Assembly (NCBI GenBank): GCA_001599755.1
Contig: BCHX01000003.1
Span: 2,763,289-2,827,288 of the forward strand
Source: Gliomastix tumulicola
Lineage: Eukaryota; Ascomycota; Sordariomycetes; Hypocreales; Bionectriaceae
Length of the DNA stretch: 64,000 nucleotides
Direction: 5' to 3'
The notes under the pieces are model-generated. The model was not told where the DNA came from, did no database searches, and was given only the letters and a program-made list of their open reading frames with translations. Both the position numbers and the translations under genes were made by a program. Numbering within the stretch: the first letter of the stretch is position 1; every line of letters begins with the position of its first letter. Of this stretch, positions 9,484-22,100 are shown one piece after another.

Positions 9484-12474
9484 TGCGGTAGAGAATCGGC
9501 GAATGGAGTGATGTGCGAGTGTGTGTTTGTGGTGATGAACAGGAGAGAGTGGCGGTGGAGGACGTTTGCACGGCAGCAGAATTGAGTTTTTGTACGCCTC
9601 ACTGCGGCATTGGCATTGGCATTGACGTAGTAGCGGCGCGATTCTCGCCAATCGATAAGACGCACTCATGCGGGCCGCTGCGAGAAAAAAAAAATTCTCC
9701 TACCAGGACGACGGTACTACATTCTACCAGCTGGAACGCGGCTTCCCCCGGCGTCAGGCTTCAAGCAGCAGAGCTTGGGCGAATGAAGACGAGCTTCTGT
9801 GCCCAAAGTGGGTAGAAGAGCCAGTGCACGAGAAGCCGGTCAATGCACATCCTCCTACCCTACACCCAGCTCTGAGTTTCGTCGCTCGATGATGAACGGC
9901 AACCATGATCGACCTGAACAACACCATTTACAGTCGAGGCACCCGTCGCTTTCTTATTCGAGGCATGTGAGTATTGTCTTCAGTACCGAAAACGGCACTT
10001 GTCAATCCGGCCGAATCTCAAAAGCGAGACGTGCCTTAGTCAAGTGCTATGTAATTCAGGCCCCATCGTCGTCCAATATGAGGCCGATCCGAGTCGGCGG
10101 GCACCCATGGCAATTCTGAAACACCAGCAGCAGGTCCGTCGCCGCAAAATCGAGCCTCGTCGTGCATGGTCCGGTCAATGCCTGGTCCATGTCCCGTCAA
10201 ATTGCCATGGAGGCATTCATCAGCTCCAGACTCCCCTTCCGTGACCGCTTCTTCCAACAAACATCAGCCCATGGGATCCTTTGGGCAGCCGGAGTGTCAA
10301 GTGATGAACATCACCTCCTTGTTTGTGCGGGAAATGCTACCTCGTCAGCTATCAGGATCGCAGACGTGGTCAGTGAAGGTAGCAGCGGCCAAGCGAGCAA
10401 TACGCAAAATGCGACTTGCACGAGGACATCATGGGCTGTGGAGTGACCCATCTTTGCCCGGGGATGGCATGCCAGTGTCTGGGTGGCTCAACTAAACGTT
10501 TTGTAGCGAGATGGCCACATGGCGTGGTCGCCCATGGCGCATCCCAATCAGAAAGCTAAGATCGCGAGAGAGAGGTCATCCGATCACGAGCGAGGGAATA
10601 TGCCGTCTTATTGCCAGTTTACTGCCGCTGCTGGCAGGCTCCTTTGATCGCAATTTGGCACGATATGAAGTGTGTGGGGGGCCATCTCTCCTTGAAGGCA
10701 TCCACACCTTGTTTAGAGCCCCTTTGGCGCCGCGCGACTCAGTCAATGCTCGAGCAGGTCTTCACGAGATCCTGGGGCGCGGATACATGTCCGATAGTCG
10801 CGCGACGCTACTGGGCATCGATCCCACCGAGCCATGAGTCGTGGGCGGAGCGTATCGAGTGACATGACTCGACGACGCCGGTCGTCGTGGAGGGAGGCAC
10901 CTTGCGTATCAAGTCACCGTTCGTCGGGAGCAGTGACGTTGATGCCATTTGAGGCGGCAGGATGAGACTCAAGCGTGCATACGTCACCGCAGCATCTCAT
11001 CCATCCATCCTGCATGCACGCATTGTGACAAGCCGCGTCCAAAATGATCAGTCAGGCTCGGGAATTGCGCCCCAGGACTAGGCCGCCTCCTGAGGCAACC
11101 CCCGGGCCAAGGTTACGCCTGATTGAGGTTGAGGTGCCTTGTTAGTGTTCAACAAAAACACCCAAGAAGACCCAAGAGCTCCATCTCCACACACCCTTGG
11201 ACACGGCCACGAGGTGAGAGACCACTAGCGATGGGAGAATCGTGTCGTCAGTGGTTAGCCAACAAGTTAGCCAAGAGAGCGGAGGCCACCCACCAATTTC
11301 GAGCCCGCAATGCGGCCGGGTCTCACAGCGTGTCTCTTGCGTGGCGAACTGCTGGAGAGTTGCACGCTAAAAGCTGCCGAAAGCAGTGAGATGGGCTCGC
11401 CTGGAGGCGTTCAAGGCAACAAGGTTCCGCAAGCTGTGAATCTTCAGCGGCCGTCCCATTGGCCGTCTTACGCTAACGAGCTCTTTCCGGTGGGTGTGGT
11501 CCCCTATAGTACCTACAGCCTGCAACAAGGGACCTGGCGGTACCGCCCACAGACGCCTTGACGCTGCGACGACCGCCACCGTCCACAGTACTGCCTTGTA
11601 CCGCTGCCCACATGAGCAGCTTGGCTGTTACCCCCCCCGAATTGCCCCAAATCCACCTGCACGCACCCATGATCCATCCATCCAGCCGTCCGTCTCTGCG
11701 TTCGTCGCGGTCCTCAAGGATGGGGTGTAATAGTGCAAGGGATTGCGTGCCCCGTCGTATCTCCTGTCCCCAGTGCCTATTCTTACATACCCTCCCAGGC
11801 AATCCTCGACGTTACATTGCCCGTCAGTACCGCCGTTGCTCCCAGATCTAGCGTGCGCCGAGTTGAAGCGCGGAGCTTGATATCCCACTAATACTAATTT
11901 TAGTCCCGTTGGTACCTCCCCGGTCAAATCGTCTCTGATGTTACTTCCCCCCGTTCCTTGACCTCCATCCTGTCTCCTCTCCTGACAGACAATCTGCCCG
12001 GGGCAGAATTCTCCATAGGTATTGTGCTGACTTTCTTTCCTGCCTCTCCTTTGGCCTCCTCCTCCTTCGACATTGCCTCGCTCATCAGCATAGCCATCAT
12101 CACAGGCTTCCTCTTCTCCTCCCCCCCCGAGGCATCGCGATCACCCATACTACCCCAATACCCTGCGACCGACCGAGCGGCCCTTCCTCCCAGGGTCGGT
12201 CGTACGAAGTAACCGGTTGGTTGGCTTGGCCAAGGAGGTGGAAATATACACGAGCGGAACGCAGGGCAGAGGACAGCTGCTGGTTCGCGCGGGCTTGTGT
12301 CGCTGACACCTGCGACTACCCGTCCCGATTTTCGTCCCCCCTTAATATTCGGTCCTCTCTGCTTCTCCAGCGACACGCAGAGGAAAGCTACCAATTGGTG
12401 GATAGCTGTTTGCTGCACACCGAGGATTAACCCCCCTATTGGACTCCCCAAATATTTCTCTGTAATACGCCATC
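9484..12474. promoter_or_regulatory. Long divergent intergenic region, SPE3 / G-alpha
   Basis: The 3.0 kb between two divergent starts holds only short open frames of mixed codon use, none supported as a gene. The 500 nt before the G-alpha start is pyrimidine-rich (long CT runs, about 11940-12380) and is likely its 5' leader and core promoter. Confidence 0.45.
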
Positions 12475-13923
12475 ATGTGCTTCGGCAGCCGAAAGGAGAG
12501 CGACGATGGCGGCGCGCGGTCGCGGGACATCGACAGGCAGATCCGACAGGATGAGAAGCGCATGACGAGGGAGATCAAACTCCTGCTCCTAGGTACGTCT
12601 CTATTCCACCCTGCTGTGCGATGACAGTCTATGCACCGGCAATTGGTCCTCTGCTGCGTTTGCCGGCGCTTTGAGGTAGACGTGCTTGCTGACAAGATGC
12701 GCTGATGCAGGAGCCGGCGAGTCGGGCAAGTCCACGATCCTGAAGCAGATGAAGCTCATCTACTCGCAGGGCTTCAGTAGAGCAGAGAAGCTCGAGTGGA
12801 AGCCTGTCGTGTTCAGCAATATCGTCCAGTCATTCAAGACGATCAACGACGCCATGACGGAACTCAAGATCGATTTCGAGAAGTCAGAGAACGAGGTTAG
12901 ACTTTTCTACTTCCTCCGCGTCCCTACTGTTCCCCTACCTCGCGACCATGCGAAAACTTAGTGCGACCTCGGTCGAGGCGCACTGACATGTGCTCGCACA
13001 GCATTTCGTGCTGAGACGCGCCTGTTGCTAACGACTCCGTACAGAAACACATGGCACATGTGCTTGTCGAGCGAGAAATCGCCGCCGAAGACAGACTCCC
13101 CCTCGACTACCTAGAGCCTGTGAAGGCGCTCTGGGTGGATGAGGGTGTCAGGACCGCCATCGCAAAGGGCAACGAGTATGCCTTGCATGACAACCTCTCA
13201 TAGTGAGTCCGCACATGATTCTGTCCCCTTGTCGCGTCCCACGCTGACGATGATTTACAGCTTCATCGACGACGTCGATCGTCTGTGGGCAGCCGACTAT
13301 GTTCCTAACGACCAAGACCTGCTCCGCTCGCGATTAAGGACGACTGGTATTACTGAGACAATCTTCGACCTCGGTCAATTAACGTACCGCATGTTTGATG
13401 TTGGTGGCCAGAGATCAGAGCGAAAGAAGTGGATCCATTGCTTCGAGAACGTCAACAGCCTTCTCTTCCTGGTGGCCATTAGTGGCTACGACCAGTGCTT
13501 AGTCGAAGACAAGGACGGGGTATGCGGCCTTGTCTCAACCGCGAGTGTGTGCGAAGTGGGTGGCTAACCGCTAAACAGAACCAAATGAACGAGGCGCTTA
13601 TGCTGTGGGAGTCGATCGCCAACTCCCACTGGTTCACCAAGTCGTCGCTTATCCTCTTCCTCAACAAGATGGATCTCTTCCGTGAGAAGTTGCCACGGAG
13701 CCCGATCACCGACTACGGCTTCACCGACTACCACGGGCCCCAGGACGACTACAAGGCGGCGAGCAAGTACTTCCTCGACAAGTTCAAGGCGCTGAACCGA
13801 AACACGGAGAAAGAGATCTATGGCTATTTCACGAACGCAACGGACACGAACCTTCTGAAGATCACGATGGGGGCAGTACAGGATACGATCATCCAACGGA
13901 ATCTGAAGCAGTTGATACTGTAA
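12475..13923 (+). CDS. gna-2: Heterotrimeric G-protein alpha subunit, fungal group II (GNA-2/CPG-2-like)
   Basis: Exons are 12475-12592, 12711-12895, 13045-13202, 13261-13519 and 13579-13923, giving 354 residues. All G boxes are present: GAGESGKST (40-48), the switch-I Arg178 in RSRLRTTGIT, DVGGQ (200-204, with Gln204), NKMD (269-272) and TNATDT near the C-terminus. It couples seven-helix receptors at the plasma membrane to downstream effectors. The N-terminus is MCFGSRKE. It has no Gly2 for myristoylation, but Cys2 could be palmitoylated. The C-terminus (NLKQLIL) has no Cys at position -4, so it lacks a pertussis-toxin site. Both features fit the group II fungal subunits, unlike group I (GNA-1/CPG-1). 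Family is certain; the subgroup rests on remembered sequence. Confidence 0.95.
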
Positions 13924-14910
13924 GGGCCCCTCCTAGCGCACGTCGCGTCAATGACACCTCGAGACGTGCCCGGCGAGACTGCCAAAGTCAACTGCTGCGT
14001 CTTAATGAATCCTTTTTCTTTTTCCTTCTGTTTGCTTTTCCCACCACGCATGCTTGGCATGATGTTCCTTGGCACTGATGTTTGTCACAAGCATATGATC
14101 AAAGATTTTCCTACCCTATCTGTTTAGAGGAGGGGGTGGCTCTTCTACCCCCATACACGGCCTCGTTGTGGTCTGGTTTTGCTCTTCTTAATACCATGGG
14201 GATACCTCGCAACGTCATGACTTGGGTTTCTTTCAATTTTTTTGTATGAAAAGAAGAAAAAGTATTTTTTTTGCTACACCTACTGACTTCTGCGCCACAG
14301 CCTGACCTGAGGCAGCGGATTATCCTGTAGGCTTTAAGGCCACAGCGTCCGTCGCCGAACCAATCTACGTGCCACGAGAGACCATGGGTGTGCGTACAAG
14401 CAAGTACCTCGGGCCCCATCTGAAACCCGCGTCGGCCAATCTCCTCTCTAAGATGCTGGGTCTACATTAGCCCGGAGTACAAAGCCAGCCTGGTGTGTGC
14501 AACCCGACCTGCTTTCTGCAGTAGCGAGTGACATAAACTAGGCTAGGCTCTGGGCTCTGGGCTATGGGCTCCGGTTGACGACATCAGGGGGGTGTGAGGG
14601 TAATAGGCCTGCAGGGCAAGAGGGGGGAACGAAGGCGACTTTTGACCGACGGGAAGGGGGGAAAGGGAACCGGGGAGCCGGGGTGTGCGTGTGGGAAGGT
14701 TTTGATTTGGCAATGATACCTTGGCGCCTTTTTTGTTCTTTGACTGATATTGGGTGTTTCAGCGCAATTTTAGCTGCTGCGGTTGTTCTATCTGTATATG
14801 TAGTATTTCTGTGCCCTTGTTTCATCGGGCGTACATTAGTGTCACCCACCAACCAAGCAAAATTTCCCCTCGCTCATACCTGCGATACATCGCGCCGGAG
14901 ATGGAGCCGT

Positions 14911-14930
14911 CTAGGTAGCTAGCTACCTAG
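14911..14930. repeat. Perfect 20-nt palindrome
   Basis: CTAGGTAGCT followed directly by its own reverse complement. It is embedded in further related copies of CTAG and TAGCT. It could be a dimeric protein-binding site or a chance structure. Confidence 0.9.
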
Positions 14931-15084
14931 TAGCTGTGATTTGTATGGATGTCTGCGCCTCACGGTGCGGTGCGGTGCTCACCTGATGCGAGCCACCTGC
15001 GTCGCTACCGAATTAATTGCTCGCCTGAACGGGGCTGTCCCCGGGTGAAACACTGGGACTAGAAGAACCCCTTCTCTCCCGCTG

Positions 15085-15100
15085 AGCAGCAGCAGCAGCA
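15085..15100 (+). repeat. (AGC)n microsatellite
   Basis: Five AGC units in intergenic sequence upstream of the beta-glucosidase gene. Confidence 0.8.
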
Positions 15101-15952
15101 GGTACCTGAGCGTCGCAAGAAGAAGAAAGGAGGAGAGAGGGAAAAAAAAAAGCGGCAGCCCGCGCGCACGTCTGTGCTCTGGCAGGGGAAAGCATGCCTG
15201 GGCAAGGGTGCTAATGCGAGCTGACAGCGCTAGGGCGGTGAAGCCGGCGCCGATCCCTCTGCACCCGGACCAACTATGAAGCCATTAGCAGGAGAGGCGC
15301 CCGGGAGGAGGGGCCCTCCCCCTTTTGGACCTCGGGGAGGGCTATTACGCTGCTGGCCCGTGCTGTGGGATGTTTGTTGAGCGGAATTGAAAAAGGGGGC
15401 CAGCAGAGAGACGGAACAAAGACAAGTCGCGTGACTTGATGTGTGTTGGGAAGATGCTATACTTGTAGGTACTAGGTATGCTATCCTCGGCCGCGGGATT
15501 TGGACTTTGGATGAGAGAAGGGGGCAGGTATGGGATTGAAAAGGGCAACCATGATAAGGTCGATGCAACCTGAGCTGTTTTCCAAAGTGTCAACCCCCTG
15601 GAGCATACCTGGTATATGCCGGGTGAAATGAGATCTTTGCCGGTGATGTGCCGCTTACCCGCTGCCCGGCAACCACAACTACTCCCTATGCCTGCCCTAT
15701 ATTAATCAATAATACGAGCCACACGCCACATTCTGTCGCCTGGAGCCGGTTCGGCTGCTTTCAGCGCTCCTTCCGCTCGATGGTGGCTTATTATGGTGCT
15801 GGTACTGGTACATAGCTAGTGCATAGTGTCGTAGTGTGTTGCAAGGTACCATCTACCTGTCTGTGAACTTAATTTCAACGTCTATGAAAACAAACAATCA
15901 AATCACCTGCGGGTTCTCGTCACCACGTTCCTGGCCTTGAGACCACCCAAGC

Positions 15953-16021
15953 ATGCCTCGCCCTATTATACGTATTGGCAACGACAGGGTCTCTCCAGTA
16001 CTACTACTACTACTAGTATGA
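15953..16021 (+). promoter_or_regulatory. uORF overlapping the beta-glucosidase start
   Basis: A 22-codon open frame starts at ATG 15953. Its TGA stop (16019-16021) overlaps the main ATG (16018-16020) as ATGA. Its last codons are five CUA-Leu and one Val (LLLLLV), from a CTA repeat. If transcribed in the leader, it would place a terminating ribosome on the main start codon, an arrangement seen in coupled termination-reinitiation. Transcription start is not known. Confidence 0.5.
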
Positions 16022-19000
16022 TACGCAACGTATCAGCGACGACTCGCGGCTCGGCCGACCAGCCGCCTGCCAACATTCCTGCCGCCGCCGCGCCTCCCTC
16101 CACTGACACGGGGACCACGGCGGAGAAGGCAGCCTCGGCGGCACCCACAAGCGCCGGCGCCGGCGCAGGCGCAGGGAGACCCGGCCGGTGGACGCGGCTG
16201 AGGGAGCGCTTCCCCATCCTGAAGAAGAAGCGCGGCATCGCCATCCTGTGCGCCGTGCCTCTTGTCCTGCTGTCCGGTCTTGCTGGGCTTGCGGCTCTGC
16301 CTGGGAAGAGCTCTGGTGGGAGGGGAGGGCCGAGTGACGATGGGGTGATTCGGGATGATGCCAAGTTCTATGGCCTGTCGCCGGCTGTCTATCCTTCGCG
16401 TAAAGTTTCCTCTCGTTTATCGTACTGTTTTTTTTGGTTTTTTTGTCGGTGGTAACTGACATGTGGCAGCTGAGATATCGGGTATGGGCGACTGGGCAGA
16501 CGCCCTTGAAAAGGCCAAGACCATGGTGTCAAATATGACGTTGGAAGAGAAGGTTGGCGTCCCAAACTGATTCAATAACCTCGGGCTCTAGCAAGCTGAC
16601 GCGAGGCCCCCATAGATCAGCCTCACAACCGGTGCTCCTGCAGACAACGGCTGCCCAGGGAACATCCCTCCCATCGACCGCCTAGACTTCCCCGGTCTGT
16701 GCCTCGCCGACGCGGGCAACGGCCTCCGGGCCACTGACTTTGTCTCCTCCTTCCCCAGCGGCATCCACGTGGGAGCAAGGTACGCCTCCCTGGACATGCA
16801 TCACTCTTAGCAAAAACAGGCTGACAAAGTGGCCTCCTTCCGTCCCATGTAGCTGGAACAAGAACCTGACGCACAAGCGGGGTGCAGCGATGGGCGCCGA
16901 GTTCAAGAAGAAGGGCGTCAACGTCCTCCTGGGACCCGTCGTGGGGCCGCTCGGGCGAGTCGTCTCGGGAGGGCGGAACTGGGAGGCGCTCTCACCTGAT
17001 CCGTATCTATCGGGGGTTCTCGTATACGAGAGCGTGGATGCCATACAGGGTGAGGGCGTTATTACGAGCACCAAGGTGCGTGTTGCTGCCGGGCCCGGTC
17101 CGTTCGCTCCTGGCAGCGTATCACTGACTACTAGTACCTTGTGAAGCACTTCATCGGGAACGAGCAGGAGACGCATCGACAGCCACACGGAGATGTCCAA
17201 GCGGTCTCGTCTAACATAAACGACAAGGCTATGCATGAACTATACCTCTGGTATGTATCCCGTGAAAACGTGATGGTCCCGGGTATGTCATGTACTGACC
17301 TGAGACACCTTTCCTTTGTTCTCCTATTAGGCCTTTTCAAGACGCGGTCCGAGCAGGGACAGCCAACATCATGTGCTCCTATCAACGCGTGAATAACTCG
17401 TACGGCTGCGCGAACAGCAAGATCCTAAACGGCCTCCTGAAGACAGAGCTTGGCTTCCAGGTACGAGGTCCCAAGTACGCAGTCGCCTCTTCGAAGATGC
17501 TGACATCGCCACACAGGGATTCGTCGTCTCGGACTGGGGAGCTCAGCATGCCGGTGTTGCCACGGCTCTCGCTGGTATGGACATGGCCATGCCAGGAGGT
17601 GGTGACTTCTGGGGCCGAGAGCTTCTCACTTCAGTTCAGAATGGTACTGTACCCGAGTCCCGCGTCGATGATATGGCTATCAGGTAAACCATGACCCATG
17701 CGTAACCCATCTCCCGACCATCTTGTTAACCTCGTACAACTGCAGGACCATTGCAGCTTGGTACCACCTCGGACAGGACACAGACTTCCCAACCCCCGGT
17801 ATAGGCATGCCAGCCCATATCGGAGGGGGAAAACGCAAACCTATCGACGCCCGGGATCCAGACGCTCGTCAGATCCTGCTCAACGGTGCGGTCGAGGGCC
17901 ACGTACTCCTCAAACATACAAAGGACACACTCCCGCTCAAGGCACCACGGCAGCTCTCCATCTTCGGATACTCGGCCAAGTCCCCCGATGTCTTTGCGCC
18001 CGTCGCCGGCAACGTGGACTCATACACGTGGAACTTTGGTGCAGAGGCTGTCGCCGCTGATGAAGTCCACGCTGGCTTCGCGGGCGAACGACGCGACGAC
18101 TTCTCTGTCGTCGGCTTTGGGGGCACGCTCGTCCACGGCGGCGGTTCAGGGGCAACCGCACCCGCTGCCTTCCTCTCCCCATTTGAGGCGTTGAAGATGA
18201 GGGCAATAGCTAACAACACGGCCATCTTCCACGATTTCGACTCCCCGAGTCCACTCGTCAGCTCTGCCTCCGACGCCTGCCTCGTCTTCGGCAACGCCTG
18301 GGCCTCTGAGGGTTACGACCGCCCGGCCCTCAGGGACGACTACACAGACGGTCTCATCAAGTCTGTCGCGGACCAGTGCAACAAGACCATCGTCATCCTG
18401 CACAACGCTGGCCCGCGCCTCGTCGATCAGTTCTTCGACCACCCCAACGTCTCGGCACTCATCTTCGCCCATCTCCCCGGCCAGGAGACGGGCAGCGCCC
18501 TCGTCTCGCTGCTCTACGGCGAGGAGAACTTCTCGGGAAAGCTACCCTACACAGTGGCGAGGAACGAGTCTGACTACGGGAGGATGCTGGGTCCGGACGT
18601 GGCTCGTGATGAGTATGTCAACTTCCCGCAGTCGGACTTTGACGAGGGGGTGTATATCGACTACCGCCACTTTGACAAGGAGGGGATCAAACCTCGGTAT
18701 GAATTCGGGTTCGGTATGAGCTATACTACCTTTGACATATCCGATCTCAGCCTCAACAAGTCAAACACGGCCGACTGGGACGAGTGGCCCTCGGGAGAGG
18801 TCGTGCCAGGCGGCCAGAGCGACCTCTGGGATATCCTCATCACCGTCGAGGCCAGTGTGAAGAACACGGGGGACGTCGCTGGGGCAGAGGTCGCTCAGCT
18901 CTACCTTGGGATCCCCGACTCGCCCTCGAAGCAGCTCCGCGGGTTCGAGAAGCCATATCTCGAGCCGGATGAGGATGCTAGGGTTTCGTTTGAGATCACA

Positions 19001-19123
19001 CGCAGGGACCTGAGTGTGTGGGATGCTGAGAGGCAACGTTGGCATTTGCAACGAGGCCGATACACCGTCTTCGTAGGGAGCAGCAGTAGACAGTTGCCTT
19101 TGAACGATACATTTACGATTTGA
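16018..19123 (+). CDS. GH3 beta-glucosidase, type II membrane anchored
   Basis: Exons are 16018-16399, 16470-16552, 16616-16779, 16853-17075, 17135-17250, 17331-17460, 17517-17683 and 17746-19123, giving 880 residues. It hydrolyses beta-glucosides such as cello-oligosaccharides. Residues 1-72 are cytosolic-like with a basic cluster (ILKKKRG); one helix follows at 73-95 with no signal-peptide cleavage context, so the enzyme is probably anchored with its catalytic domain outside. The N-terminal GH3 domain contains NGCPGNIPP, the KHFIGNEQE segment and the nucleophile Asp372 in GFVVSDWG. The second GH3 domain holds the loop ending GFGMSYTTF. A fibronectin III-like domain occupies about 770-870. 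The layout resembles Aspergillus BglE-like enzymes. Donor of intron 2 is a weaker GTTGGC. All phases agree. Confidence 0.93.
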
Positions 19124-22100
19124 TAATAATAATAACAATAGACGACATGATTTACAACAAGAGTCTCTGCCCATCTCATAACCGGCCCGGCATTGACCCC
19201 GTTACATGCCCGAAGCCCCGTCAAAGAAGCTCGTGATACAGGGTAGGGATTCGCAATCGCAACCGAGCATGAGCACGAGCCCAGCCGCGCCCCCTTTTCC
19301 CGTCCGATCTCCCCGGCGGAAAACAAGATGAGATCTACGGCGAGCAGGAATGGGTGGCGAGATAGACCCTGGATGTTAATCACCGGGACCGTCCCCATCA
19401 CGCATACGACACCAACAAGCGACGGAGAAAATCGCCCCAGGGCTGCCTGCTGCTGCGTCGCGCCGCGCACTTCAAGACGGACTGCCCTACCATTGTCGAT
19501 AATCAAAAAATCTATTCCAAAGACCGCAGGTACACGATCTGAGCGATCTGCGATCTATCGTATCCGAAGTGGACCCCAGAAAAGCTGGAGAGAAGCGACA
19601 TGACGAGAAGGAACAGACAGGCTGGCAAGAGTCAAAATTCCCACCGGATCCTGGGTGGTGCTCTCTTGACTCTCGTAGCGTGTCCTGTCTCTCAGTGACA
19701 TCCTGCTGTGCCCTTCGCTGGGAACACACCCCGCCCCTTTCCCACCTCTCTATTTCCCCCCCCACCCACGGACGATCATGAGAACATTCACATCGCTGGG
19801 ACCGACGCATGCATCAAAACAGTGGGCTCCCTCGTATGTAACTGCGCGAGCTATGCAGGGAAGCCATGAAAATGGTGCGTCCGATGCGCGATACGTGTAT
19901 AGGATCCTGGCCTGGATTCCGATAGCTTTGGCCCGTCCCCCCATCCATCCACTTTCGCCGCCCTGGTCCTTGAGCTGATCTCGTGTATGTGCTTCGTGTA
20001 GCTGTGCTGCGCCAGGGTTGGCGTAGCGCGAGGCGGTCATCCAGTCGATGTAACTCGCGAGCCGGTCCATAGGATTCTGTGTCTCGGAGCTGACGATGTC
20101 CGTGGGCAGAACGGGACCAGCCACGTCCAGCCACGCAATCACATAGGCCGGTGAGAACGACAGCTGAGCTCTAGCCCGCAGGTAATCACACGCGGGCGTG
20201 GGCGCTCGTAGCTACAATAGGCATAGTTTCTCAGCCCATCAGCCATAAGCTGCAATCATGCCCGTCGGTTAGGGATCGGGGGTCGACGTGGACCCAGCCG
20301 GCGTGAAACACTCAATTAGCCAGAGATGAACCAGACAGGAAAGGACGACAATAGCGGGAACGGGAAAAGGGGGACATGGCAGGGTAAAGAAGTGAGAGAA
20401 AGCGTAGTCCACGAACCGAGCCACGCGAGCGTGCCATAGAACCTCTAAGCACTGGTATCGCGAGGAGAGCTGCAGGATCAGCAGTGGCCAGCCGCGCCGT
20501 CCGGGACTAGTTCGAATGCTGCTCGCTTGGCACCTCCAGAGAGCAGTGGCTCGGGGCTGGGTCTGACTCCCGTAGATCTGTACCTGTACCGGACTGTACA
20601 TCACTGAACAATGGCTCCTCTTGCAGACATGACGCCTGTCTCAAGAAGTAGTTCTCGAGGCCAAGACGCTAGAACGTCGCTGTCGACGATCTATTCGCTG
20701 TTGAAGCCTCGTAGATCATGGGCTACATTCCGCGGAACTTGTATGGCGAGATCATGTGTCCAAGGATCTATTGGGCCGCCAAGACAGAGCCGCGTCTGCA
20801 AAACTGTACCTTTTGGACGTGCTAAAGGAGGAAGGTAAGCACTGACTAGATGGTGTGAAAAACGTGGACAGTCGAAGATGAGAAGGCAGTGCTCGATTCG
20901 CTGGCCAATCTTGGTGATAGAATGAGACAGGAGCCGCGAGTGCTTTGTTGTTCGCTGCTTCGAGCTCTCCCCCTCTTCTGGCATGACCATTACGAACTGG
21001 AAACAGTTTGATCCCCACCGCCTGTCAAGCGTCACTGATGAGCGATCTGGAAATCGACAGATAGCGTTTGGTCCCCGTCAAGTGATCAACGATGCGGAAG
21101 CATCCAACCGGAGCCTCTGACTCGGTCTAGCCCCATAGCCAGCCGACTGAAGCTCCTAGATCAATATTGGAGCGACGCCACCAGTTTTGACAAGAAGTCT
21201 GACGCCTCCAATTGCTTCCCACGAACTTCTGACCAAGCAAGCGCTAGAGCATGGCCTGACGCACCGTTCAGCTAGCAATCCCTTGGCACAGAATAGTCAG
21301 ATCGTAGGCGCTTCGACAGACATGTCTTCCTCAGGCGAGGGGGCGAGCGCACTTATGTCAGTCCAAGGGCCAACGTGCAGTCGCGAGGACCTGATCTGGA
21401 AACGAGCTCGCTGAGTCTTCTGGCAATGACCTCGTCCGTATCCATGGAGACCCCCGCGACGTTTGCCATTGCCCGGGCCTATATCCAAGGGGCGGTGGCT
21501 AGGGGCAATTCCAGGGCCCAAAATATTTTGGTATCCTTACCAATGTGCGCTGGGGACTCAGTATGTACCACTTGGGGTGCCCCCCACGTCACTGGTACAG
21601 GCAGACGAAGGATGCTCCTCGATGGAAGAGAGATGACGACAGGAGCCAACTTGGGTGGCAGTCAAGTGCTTCCAGACGACGACGCGTTCTTGTATAGCTT
21701 GTATAGAAATAAGAGTTCGATGGTGCCCTCCCAGCGGCCGTCACTGGGCCTCTCGCCTGACCGGCAAACGAATCGTAATGCAACAGCAAACACCCAAATG
21801 GGTGGATTGCCGTTGAGACTTGTAAGTTTGTTCGTGGTGCGCGTGCAATGACGTTAGGTTGAAGTCAAACTGGAAGACAGCCACAGCGGGGGAACCACCA
21901 GTTGAGGGTCTCTCGGACTCTGTCTGCCCTTCTTCGAGTTCCATTGTTCTTCTACTCGTCTTCCGTGTCCTGACTAATTGTCCCCTAGCTTGGTTGAAGC
22001 CATGCTTTTGGTCGATCGGATCGAAACTCTGACGAGCGATCCTCGGTCTTCGGAACGTAGCAAGGTTGGGCTAGTTGGCATGTGGGATGATCGTGGCGTT

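Larger units (their letters stand above)
13924..15952. other. Intergenic region between G-alpha and beta-glucosidase
   Basis: This 2.0 kb region has T-rich 3' flanking sequence after the G-alpha stop, a perfect 20-nt palindrome (14911-14930), an AGC microsatellite (15085-15100) and an A-run near 15139. It ends in the promoter of the GH3 gene, with an AT-rich stretch at about 15690-15712. I see no gene in it. Confidence 0.5.

Noticed and set aside
11924..12451. 175-codon minus-strand frame upstream of G-alpha
   Set aside because: Antisense of the pyrimidine-rich leader; Glu/Lys/Met-rich composition is produced by the CT tract.
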